Assembly: GCF_021462225.1 (NCBI RefSeq)
Contig: NC_061797.1
Location: 40,140,147-40,204,146, forward strand
Length of the DNA stretch: 64,000 nt
Reading direction: 5' to 3'
From: Girardinichthys multiradiatus
Lineage: Eukaryota; Chordata; Actinopteri; Cyprinodontiformes; Goodeidae
Under the pieces are notes generated by a model. The model did not search any database, was not told the origin of the DNA, and worked only from the letters and a program-made list of their open reading frames with translations. Numbering within the stretch: position 1 is the stretch's first letter; each line of letters begins with the position of its first letter. Positions 23,124 to 32,356 of this stretch are shown in pieces. The translations under genes were made by a program, and so were the position numbers.

Positions 23124-23600
23124 GTCTTTGCGTTATTTCGCAATACTTTGTGGGATAGTTTCCAAACCAGATAACTGCAAAATTGAAACAAACACTACAC
23201 CCGTTTTGAGATTTATTGAGTTTTATTTTGAAATCAGCATTAAATAAAATTATCTTCAATCAGACTAAAAGACAGTTTTTATCCACAAGCTGTCAAACAA
23301 ACTACTGAACTCTGGAACATAAAACTGCACGAAACCACATCTGTGACACTTTATTTCCTTATTACTGCTGCATGATGTGTACTTTTTTTTGTACGCCATT
23401 AGTGTTTTTGTTTTTATCGTGATTTGAACGGTTCTTCTTATCCTAAGCATTTTATTGCATTGTTTACTGCGTGTTAACCTGCATATGACAAATAAACCAT
23501 ATCAATGACATATCAGTGTTTGTTTTATGAGCAGTTTATCATCTGTGCTGTTGCTCCAAAATGCCGAACGCAAAAGTATTGCATGGAGACGCAAAAGTAA
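23124..23600. other. Spacer between the two family D copies
   Basis: Holds the inner parts of the older inverted-repeat element and an AT-rich core. The words 'ctactgaactctgg' and 'gacaaataaacc' in the core resemble LINE 3' untranslated sequence, but that is weak. No open frame of note. Confidence 0.45.
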
Positions 23601-23602
23601 TA

Positions 23603-25170
23603 CAGGTCCTTCTCAAAATATTAGCATATTGTGATAAAGTTCATTATTTTCCATAATGTCATGATGAAAATTTAACATTCATATATTTTAGATTCATTGC
23701 ACACTAACTGAAATATTTCAGATCTTTTATTGTCTTAATATGGATGATTTTGGCATACAGCTCATGAAAACCCAAAATTCCTATCTCACAAAATTAGCAT
23801 ATTTCATCCGACCAATAAATGAAAAGTGTTTTTAATACAAAAAACGTCAACCTTCAAATAATCATGTACAGTTATGCACTCAATACTTGGTCGGGAATCC
23901 TTTGGCAGAAATGACTGCTTCAATGCGGCGTGGCATGGAGGCAATCAGCCTGTAGCACTGCTGAGGTCTTATGGAGGCCCAGGATGCTTCGATAGCGGCC
24001 TTTAGCTCATCCAGAGTGTTGGGTCTTGAGTCTCTCAACGTTCTCTTCACAATATCCCACAGATTCTCTATGGGGTTCAGGTCAGGAGAGTTGGCAGGCC
24101 AATTGAGCACAGTGATACCATGGTCAGTAAACCATTTACCAGTGGTTTTGACACTGTGAGCAGGTGCCAGGTCGTGCTGAAAAATGAAATCTCCATCTCC
24201 ATAAAGCTTTTCAGCAGATGGAAGCATGAAGTGCTCCAAAATCTCCTGATAGCTAGCTGCATTGACCCTGCCCTTGATAAAACACAGTGGACCAACACCA
24301 GCAGCTGACACGGCACCCCAGACCATCACTGACTGTGGGTACTTGACACTGGACTTCTGGCATTTTGGCATTTCCTTCTCCCCAGTCTTCCTCCAGACTC
24401 TGGCACCTTGATTTCCGAATGACATGCAGAATTTGCTTTCATCTGAAAAAAGTACTTTGGACCACTGAGCAACAGTCCAGTGCTGCTTCTCTGTAGCCCA
24501 GGTCTGGGGAATGCGGCACCTGTAGCCCATTTCCTGCACACGCCTGTGCACGGTGGCTCTGGATGTTTCTATTCCAGACTCAGTCCACTGCTTCCGCAGG
24601 TCCCCCAAGGTCTGGAATCGGCCCTTCTCCACAATCTTCCTCAGGGTCCGGTCACCTCTTCTCGTTGTGCACCGTTTTCTGCCACACTTTTTCCTTCCCA
24701 CAGACTTCCCACTGAGGTGCCTTGATACAGCAATCTGGGAACAGCCTATTTGTACAGAAATTTCTTTCTGTGTCTTACCCTCTTGCTTGAGGGTGTCAAT
24801 AGTGGCCTTCTGGACAGCAGTCAGGTCGGCAGTCTTACCCATGATTGGGGTTTTGAGTGATGAACCAGGCTGGGAGTTTTAAAGGCCCCAGGAATCTTTT
24901 GCAGGTGTTTAGAGTTAACTCGTTGATTCAGATGATTAGGTTCATAGCTCGTTTAGAGACCCTTTTAATGATATGCTAATTTTGTAAGATAGGAATTTTG
25001 GGTTTTCATGAGCTGTATGCCAAAATCATCCGTATTAAGACAATAAAAGACCTGAAATATGTCAGTTAGTGTGCAATGAATCTAAAATATATGAATGTTA
25101 AATTTTCATCATGACATTATGGAAAATAATGAACTTTATCACAATATGCTAATATTTTGAGAAGGACCAG
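23603..25170 (-). mobile_element. Tc1-like family D element, copy D2
   Basis: A 1,568-bp element flanked by TA (23601-23602 and 25171-25172), oriented opposite to D1 and separated from it by 477 bp. The inverted ends have the same IR/DR layout as D1. The right end reads GGACCAG instead of GGACCTG, a one-base change at the very tip that could weaken transposition. It carries an uninterrupted transposase frame. Confidence 0.95.
23880..24842 (-). CDS. Tc1 transposase (family D, copy D2), uninterrupted 320-residue frame
   Basis: A cut-and-paste DNA transposase acting on TA targets. The start MGKTADLTAVQKATIDTLKQ is the family start and lies about 105 bp inside the inner terminal repeat. A helix-turn-helix lies at about 26-43 (KEISVQIGCSQIAVSRHL), the basic GRKKCGRKR at 50-57, and all three catalytic residues are present: Asp134 (SDESKF), Asp224 (FQHDLAPAH) and Glu259 (NPIENLW), 34 residues apart. 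The C-terminus RRIEAVISAKGFPTKY is intact. The protein is 14 residues shorter than the read-through length of the 33-kb copy. The gap lies between the DNA-binding and catalytic domains, after CRIPQ, and is shared with D1. Whether this gene still works cannot be told from sequence. The missing linker residues make reduced or lost activity likely. Host promoter or domestication signs are absent. Confidence 0.9.
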   Translation of the reverse strand: MGKTADLTAVQKATIDTLKQEGKTQKEISVQIGCSQIAVSRHLSGKSVGRKKCGRKRCTTRRGDRTLRKIVEKGRFQTLGDLRKQWTESGIETSRATVHRRVQEMGYRCRIPQTWATEKQHWTVAQWSKVLFSDESKFCMSFGNQGARVWRKTGEKEMPKCQKSSVKYPQSVMVWGAVSAAGVGPLCFIKGRVNAASYQEILEHFMLPSAEKLYGDGDFIFQHDLAPAHSVKTTGKWFTDHGITVLNWPANSPDLNPIENLWDIVKRTLRDSRPNTLDELKAAIEASWASIRPQQCYRLIASMPRRIEAVISAKGFPTKY

Positions 25171-25532
25171 TACATTTCCCCATGTCCCCTCACGGGCTTC
25201 CGTACCTTACCTCTTAAATCTTTAGAGCACATGCAGCAATTTTGTTGGTCAGATGAGACTTGACACATGATGGTACTTTTGGTTTGATGAATGAAGAGAT
25301 GCAGGGCTGATTTAATCCAGAATCTGTCTTAAAAGTGTCCCTTAATCACTGGTGATCTTGATTACAACTAAACACGTTTTTACAAGCAGCAGACTGCGTG
25401 TTAACATCGCTGCATTCAACTCTCCTGAAGTTCGGTAATATTTGCGACTTTCCTGTCAGCTCTATGAGTTTAATAGATAAGTCCTTACTTCTGACTTTAC
25501 GTTACAAATCCAATTTTACCACGTCCAGTTCT

Positions 25533-25570
25533 CCACCTGCGTTTGTTCCCTCCATCCTGAACGCAGGTGG
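25533..25570. repeat. Perfect 11-bp hairpin
   Basis: CCACCTGCGTT at 25533-25543 is the exact complement of AACGCAGGTGG at 25560-25570, with a 16-base loop. No following T-run, so it does not look like a terminator. Confidence 0.9.
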
Positions 25571-25660
25571 AAAACACCGAGCAGAAGCACTGCTGGCTTG
25601 TGGGTCGTGTAGTTCGTTTGTCTCACATTATAGTATAGGCTTCTTGGAAAAAAACTACAC

Positions 25661-25669
25661 AATGGCGGC
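25661..25669 (+). promoter_or_regulatory. YY1-like site overlapping an ATG
   Basis: AATGGCGGC matches the YY1 core that often overlaps start codons of vertebrate housekeeping genes. The ATG at 25662 opens only ten codons (MAASIQVFFS) before a stop. It may be a leftover first exon or promoter within the hAT-like element, or chance. Confidence 0.3.
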
Positions 25670-25900
25670 GTCGATCCAAGTTTTTTTTTCTTAAAGTTTA
25701 TAACAAAGTCTCAGTTTTACATTTCCAAAGACAATTGATCCTAGTTTATCCTATTGGTTAGCTCCCGCTCCCGTCTGCTCCCGTTCATTAATCCTGTACC
25801 GTCCCAATCACGGGATCTTTACTGATGCTGTCTCCCGTCCCGCGGGTTTCCCGTGGGAATCCCGTGACCCGTGGGACTCCTGAAAAAATGTCAGCCTCTA

Positions 25901-26176
25901 GCTTGGGGTGATTCTAACATCTGATCAGGATGCCTCCTGGTTTCTTCCCTTTGGAGGTTTTCTGGGTCCGTTGAACTTGGAAGAGACCCCAAGACAGACC
26001 CAAAACCTTCTCCAGGGACTACATATCTCTTTGGGCCAGAAACAGCCAGAATGTGTTGCTGGGCAGAGAAATGTTTGGGTTTCTGTTCTGGACTTGTTTA
26101 CTGTGTGACCCGATCAGGGATAAGCCAGAGCCCATGGATAGATGGATGGATGGATGGATGGATGGATGGATGGATG
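25901..26176 (+). mobile_element. RTE/Rex3-like LINE remnant, 3' piece with (GATG)n tail
   Basis: This continues the LINE interrupted at 20543. 'atctgatcaggatgcctcct' (RMPPG block), 'tggaggttttctgggtccg', 'ccccaagacagaccc' (RPRGRPR block), 'tccagggactacatatctct' and 'tgtgacccgatcagggataa' follow in the order of fish RTE-like 3' ends. The element closes with about nine GATG units (26139-26176), the tail described for Rex3. The first 8 bases are the target duplication of the hAT-like insertion. Confidence 0.82.
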
Positions 26177-27032
26177 TGGCGAATGCATTTCTCTATCACA
26201 TGGTGTACTTACGTAGCATTAGTGTTATACTCAGTCATCATAAAGAAGTAATTATCAGTTTAAGTTTTAAGCAATTTTCTTTGTCGGAAGGAATTTTCTT
26301 AAAGTTCTTGTAAATAAATTAGGAATGTCATAAAATCCAAACATATTCAGTGCTGATCTAACTATTGGCAATATTGTTTATGGAAATGAGTATGAAAGAT
26401 ATACAGTAATCATTGTGCTAATTTTCCAGTCTAAGAAAATCATGACATAGTTGTCGCAATCTGTGCCCAATATAATGTATCAGATGCAGATGTACTTATT
26501 GAATAAACTGTAACTCAGTAAAAAAAGCAGTTCTTGCTCGCATAACTGACATTCACTGTACCATTACGAAGACACGAGCAAGGCCATGCTTTTATTTTAC
26601 GATGCAGATGTTTATCAGAAATGAGTCACAGCTCTTTGGAACTAGAAAGCTGCACTGCAATGTTCTGGCGTTCTTCTCAGAAGCCAGATGCACCGCTCTT
26701 CAATTGAGTGTTTTCATGACAACTGTTAAATCTCGGCAAAGCCACAGCGTTAGCATATCCGTGGGGTCAGATGTGGACCACCGCTCCACAGTTTTCCATA
26801 AGGAGTCGCCTTCAAGATGTTGCAGTTTCATCATGACATGATAAATCAAGCAGTTGAAATGATGCCTGAACTTGATCTGCTCGCACAAAAATTTGACAAC
26901 AGGATGTGGAAATGGACTATCTTGAGAAAGACAGATTACAAAGGAGAAAAAGAAAAGCAGTATGGTATGATTAACTTACTCTGGATTGAAATAACACTAG
27001 TTTTAGATTATGACACCAAGGAAGGGGAAATA
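26177..27032. other. No recognised feature
   Basis: Single-copy-looking sequence. An open frame of 158 codons from 26817 runs into the next Tc1 terminal repeat and has no recognisable domain, so I do not call it. Confidence 0.4.
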
Positions 27033-27900
27033 CAGTGCCTTGCAAAACTACTCACACCCAGTGAACTTTATCAAATTTGTAACATAGCTACCCTAAACTT
27101 GTGTATATTTCACTCGGACGTTTTAAGATTGACCAACACAGAGTACTACATGATTGTAAACGAAAGCAAAAATATACATTGCTTTCATTATTTTTTTTTT
27201 TACAAATACAATCTGCTTTGTTCCATTACAATCTGCAAAGTGTGCATTTTTATTCAGCCCCAATGGACTATTAAACCCACAAATCAAATTTAATCAGACT
27301 TTTTGGCTATACCCAACATGCTGTGTGTTACAGCCTCAATACTCCATGCCAACCATGAAAAATGGTGGTGGCAGTATCATGCTCTGGGGATATTCTTCCT
27401 TATCAGGGGAATGGAAACTGGTCAAAATTGATGATAAGACGGATGGAGCTAAAAACAGGGCAATCCTGGATAAAAACCTGCTGCTTGGGACTAGCGCAGA
27501 TATTCACCTTTCATTAGGACAATTACACTAAAAGTATTGCAGGAGCTGAAATAGAATAGTTTAGATCAAAGTAGATTAATATGTTAAAATGGCCCAGTCA
27601 AAGTCCAAAAATAAATCAATTTGACAAATATGTGGCCAGACCTGAAAATTGATCAACCTCCAAACTCAATGAGGTTAAGCTATTTTGCAAAGAATTATGG
27701 GCAAACATTTCAGTCTCCAGATGTTCAAAGCTGCATACTCTTTAATACTTGCAGCTGTAGAAGGTACTTCTAAAAAGAATTGACTCAAGGAAGCCTTAAG
27801 ATTTTTGTTTTGTAAAACATATTTGAAAAGCATGTATCATTTTCCTTCCATTTTTTTTAACAAAAAGATGCATTGCAGTATGTGTTTTTAAGTATCAAAA
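27033..27900 (+). mobile_element. Tc1-like family A remnant with transposase debris
   Basis: It starts 'cagtgccttgcaaaa' after TA and carries terminal-repeat words ('gattgaccaacacagagtac'), then jumps to the glycine-rich transposase block. Frame fragments on the plus strand give MKNGGGSIMLWGYSSLSGEW and a following NRAILDKNLL. Later come worn QSPDLN-like ('atggcccagtcaaagtccaa') and C-terminal words ('gcaaagaattatgggcaaac'). Multiple indels and an N-terminal deletion make it inactive. It ends in 'atgtatcattttccttcca', part of the distal terminal repeat. Confidence 0.82.
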
Positions 27901-30900
27901 TGTACAGATTTACAGATTAAAAACTCTGAAAAGAACATAATAACCAGCTAATTACATTTAATGGATTCAAGGACTCCACAGGTCAGATAAGTTCACACCA
28001 TAGAGTGCAAAAAGTCTACTCAAAGATGGAAAACGTACTGCTATTAAAATCTGGGGTGGGAAATTCTTTCAGTTGTGTTTAATTAGAAATTCTTGAACCA
28101 AATATAAAGAAAAAATAAATTATGTATGATTAAGAAGTAAAACGATAATAGAGTATTTGGAATCAACTTTCATTACATTTTACACAAACAATGCTCACAT
28201 AATGAATGTTTCAATTCTGCAAAATGCAAGCAATTAGTCCAAGCTTTTGGTTAAGTTTCAGCGTGTGAAAAACATAAATTTTTGTGGCTCCTTGTCGCCC
28301 CAAAACATTAAGGCGTGAGTTGAAAATAAACTTGTACTAAAAGTACAAGGAACTGCAACAAAGCAAAAGTAGAGCTGTTGAGAATTTTCGCAAACATGAT
28401 TTGTATCAGTTGTCAGATGACATTTTGTCTTCATTCCCTGATGATGTGGGTTGTCAGCTGAGCCGTGAAGAAATGGGACGGTATGTAACAAGAACCAGAA
28501 GGCTCACAGGTCATTTGGGAAGCAGTGACAATATTTTAGTCAATGAATCAGCTGATGTCTCTCTAATGTAAAAATTTATTATTCTCTTTGGATTTGAAGG
28601 TGACCAAGATACACTATTTTGCAGAACTTCCTTCTTAATTCAATAAGGATAAGTTTCCTAACAGAGAGCTTTGACAACAAGGAAGGGAAATCTTCTGAGA
28701 GATACAGAGTTCAAATGCTGAGTCTTGGAGAAAGTTTTGGATTTTTTTACTCATGTGCTCCGTGTTAAACTAGGGTTGAGAGGCATTTGGTCTGTCGCCC
28801 AATGTGTTCATGTTGGCACTCGCCGTCTCAAACGAATGGGGGCCAGATGTCTCCTTTTTTGAGCTGGAGACCCTAAGCAAAGCGGCTCATGAAGTGCTTG
28901 TGCTGCTCCAACAACCACAGTCAGCGTACACGCAAACTGGCACCACTTAATGAGTCACACAATTGCTTCAAAGCAAAATTACATCCATTTAAACCTGTCT
29001 TACACATCAACCGAAGAGGTGCAAAAAAAGGGGTCTACCTTCAATTTACAGCCGAATGAAAACCGCGAAGACAAAAAGTAGGACATGTGCAAGTTATTAT
29101 GTGTACACTTCATTCGCAGTGATGAGAGCAGCATGTACAAGAGGAGGGGTTGGAATAGTCTCTGCCTGGCATATTTGTATGATACCAGACTTTGAAAAAG
29201 AAAATCAAAGCAGAGTCTTTTAGAGCAAAACTTTCTTGCTGTACCTTCATGAACAAGCATAGTAAATAATCATCATTTCAGCTGTTGCTTCAACCCATCA
29301 AAGGCTGCGTTGCTCCATTACGCTTTCACAGGTGATCACAGGAAAGTCAGGAGACACCCTCGGTGAATAAAAGCAGACGAGGAATAAAGTACAGCCTGAG
29401 CTGCTGACAGAGGAGAAAGAGGGCAGATTGTTTTGGCATGTAAAAACCTGCACTCACATATAAGTGAATATAAGGCTATAAAATCTTAATACAACACTTG
29501 GGAGCCATAGAAAACAATGGTGCATGGCCTGTAGTAGCAGGCAGAGGGCCACCATGTCCTCCAAGCTGTCCACAGCAGTGTGGGTGGCTGAAAATGTGGC
29601 AACTACTTGTGTAATGGTACACAACAATCATTGTGGAATTGATAGGAAACAAATAAAAACACGTTCTTTTTTACTTTACTTAACACCGAGAAAAAAATTA
29701 AGCATTCCACCAAATAAAAATTGACTTGTTAATTATTGATAATTATATCTGTAGTTTTTTTGCAATTGCAGTTTGACATTATATCTTTTCATTTTAAATT
29801 TATTTATTTTTCATACTTTTAATTAATTTATAACAGTTGTTTGGATTAAATGTAACTTGTTTATTTTTTTTATTTTGCACAGCACTTTGGTGCCATTGTC
29901 GTTGGTTTAACGTGCTCCATTAATGATTAAAATAAAAGATTTTTTTTTAATTCTTCTTATTAATTGTAATCATAGTTTTAACACACTGGAAACTATACTT
30001 TGTAGTGTCTCCTTATAATCATCAGCACAGTTGCATTTCCTCAGTCCTTCAAACCAACATGCTGTTAACCACACATTTTTGTACATTTCTGAGGTTTCCC
30101 CATGGTTTTCCTTTCTTATTAGTATTTTTGTTATTATTATTTTCAATTTTTTTCAGTTTTTAAATGTTGTTCTTCATTGCCTCCTGTTGCTATCTTATGT
30201 GCAGCCCTTTCTGTTGCTGTTGTGTATGAAAGTGCTATTTTAAAATGGACCGATTAGTATCAATACCAAAGGCTAACACTTAAAAAACAATAGTTAATCT
30301 ATTTCAATTTAACATTTATTCAACATCCAGATATAATGACTCAAATAAAAAAAAATTAAACCAAAAGGTGTAAAAAAATGAAAAACCTTTCAGCTTTTAA
30401 TGTGACTACGTGGCTCTTTCTAACAAAGGAGACAGACTAATAAATGCCCTTGTATGCTTTTGATAAATCCTCTGGTTTCCTGAATATTGCCACGCTCTCA
30501 TGTCTTGCAGCTGGGTAAAAGACTTTAGCTGGACCTTAATGTCTTCCATTCCTGTGGCGAACAGTGCCGACTGCATTTCAATGGAAATAAGAGAGTAAGC
30601 TGGAGGAAGTAACACCTGGTTCCTTGGAGACTCATTGAGGCCCCGCACATGGATAACATTTACAGTGCCACTCTGAGTGGACTGGGCTGCACTCAGCTGC
30701 ACCTTGAAGGATGTTGAAGTGCGTTATCATAATGACCAGCTGGGCAGATGATCTGAGGCAACAGGCGCTTAGCAGTGACATTTACACATTTATGTGAGAC
30801 GAGGGCCAGGACAGGGTAATGGGAGCAAGTACGTGGGCATGTGAGTGATAGAATGTGTTTTGATTGTGTGTCGACTCTCAGGGTTAAATCAGGTAACCTG

Positions 30901-32356
30901 TCACTTATAAATCCTTTTGTCCTTAGCATGTGCTTTACAGACAGGCCATCCTTCTCAGGCAGTTGTTGTAAAAGTATTAGCCACAAGACAAGAAATGCAT
31001 CCAACACATTCTCTGAAATACATGCATATGACATGCAAGTTGAAATATTGCTTTGGGAAGGTGGTACAGCCAAACACACACATACACACATGCGAGCACA
31101 TGCTGGATGTGTGTATCAACTTCGAAGGCCTCCTTCCTCTCCCACTGCGTTGAAAGTGAAACCACACATCTGGAGAGCCCACTGCAAGAAAGGCCACTGA
31201 CCCCTCCTTCTCCTTCTCCTGCGTTGTCTTGATCATCCTTAGCCCCATTATAAATCTACCTCACTCTGTTTTGCAATTATTCCACACATGATTCTGCAAC
31301 AAAGCAGTAGCCAAGCCAAATGACAAGCAGAACCAAGCAATAAATTAAGACCTGAATCTTATTTTAATGGTTTGCTCTCTCATAATTCTTGCCACTAATT
31401 TTGTGCTGGAAAGCATGGCAACAGTGCTTTGTTCCATGTGCATCACTCTCATTAACACTAAGTTTCTAAGCAACGCAGCAAATACAGTGCGTATTGGGTA
31501 TGAAAACAAAACATTAGTTTCCTTTTTTGTAAATACTTTTTTTGCTAGGGGAATAAATTACCTAACAGGTTTTTAAATAACAGTTACCCATGCAGACTTT
31601 CTACACAAACGCAACCATTCCTATTTTGACTAGAATTTAATAAAAGGCGAGAGGAATTTGTGAAATCTAGAATAAGTATAAAGCATTGTAGTATTTTGTT
31701 GTAGCAGCCTAGTCAAGGTTATGGGGAGAAAGTTTTCCTTTTCTAGAATCAATAGTAATTCAATCAGTCTGGTAAGAATTTATTTATAGTTTTAGTCTAG
31801 CTCAAGGAGAAACTCAATAGTTTGTATGTGTATACAGTATATTAATGTATTCATTGGGGTTAAGCTAACAAACTAAAAACATAGAAGGTAAATTATTAAT
31901 AAATCTTAGTCACATTTTACTTCCACCCTCGGTGTTCACAGTCCAGCACTATTCAGGTGAAGGCTGCTAGGAACTACCAGTGTCCTACAGGGCATGCGAA
32001 CACAAAGTTGTCATGCAGTCTGTGTCTATTGCTCCAATCTATAGAAAAACTCAACATAAACTCTTCAAGTAGGCTTATTTAACCAGCATATATCAAGACA
32101 GCATAAACTGGCAAAACAAACAAACAAACAAACAAAATATAACTTTTATTGGAGATCAAACTAACTAAAAGACACCATTCAATCCTTCTGTGGCGCTGAC
32201 CAAACCAATGGTTTAAAGTGCTAACCTTTTTGTAAGCTTTATGTTGGAGGTTTTATATGTGGGGGGTACATACATTTTTTGTGTGATTTTTCACTTTTCT
32301 GTTGGCTTTTTGAGGTCATTGGGTGGTAGGTGGCAGGGTGAGGGCATTTAGTTATA
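27901..32356. other. Long stretch without recognised gene
   Basis: No transposon, RNA gene or clear exon is recognised. 29.7-30.4 kb is strongly AT-rich. 30.4-31.2 kb is GC-richer, with overlapping open frames up to 132 codons on both strands, none with a known domain. An (AAAC)n tract lies near 32115-32135. Confidence 0.4.

Larger units (their letters stand above)
21520..25196. mobile_element. Older inverted-repeat element, interrupted in both arms by Tc1 copies
   Basis: Outside the Tc1 pair, 'gaggggacatggggaa' at 21520-21535 is the exact complement of 25176-25191. Inside the pair, 'gcaatacttt' near 23140 mirrors 'aaagtattgc' near 23573, and 'tttgcgt' words mirror as well. Removing both Tc1 elements leaves about 550 bp with long imperfect inverted ends. 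The boundaries are uncertain and I cannot name the family. Confidence 0.65.
25197..25888. other. Right-hand interior of the hAT-like element
   Basis: No transposase frame. It contains a perfect 11-bp stem hairpin (25533-25570), a YY1-like ATG context (25661-25669) and the GC-rich subterminal repeat cluster from about 25755. The remainder is unclassified. Confidence 0.5.
20544..25900. mobile_element. hAT-like non-autonomous element, 5.36 kb, carrying nested insertions
   Basis: The ends are TAGAGGGTGACA (20544-20555) and its complement TGTCAGCCTCTA (25889-25900), imperfect inverted repeats flanked by an exact 8-bp duplication. Both subterminal regions (20555-20700 and 25755-25885) are packed with CCCGT/GGGAC-type words ('tcccgtcccactcc', 'ctcccgtcccgcgggtttcc'). 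Such clusters are common as transposase-binding repeats of hAT elements. About 3.1 kb of the length is two nested Tc1 copies. The remainder holds an AT palindrome, a worn interspersed repeat and a 0.5-kb inverted-repeat element. No hAT transposase frame is recognisable, so it would have needed a helper. Confidence 0.82.

Noticed and set aside
26139..26176. Independent GATG microsatellite
   Set aside because: It directly follows the 3' end of the RTE-like LINE and is the normal tail of that element.
26817..27293. 158-codon open frame on the plus strand
   Set aside because: It has no recognisable domain and its second half runs into the terminal repeat of a Tc1 family A element, so the length is fortuitous.
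29524..29724. Frame near a GCCACCATG context
   Set aside because: The product has no recognisable domain and its C-terminal part is encoded by AT-rich low-complexity DNA.
30406..31200. Overlapping open frames up to 132 codons on both strands
   Set aside because: Frames overlap on opposite strands, none has a known motif, and no splice or promoter signals accompany them.
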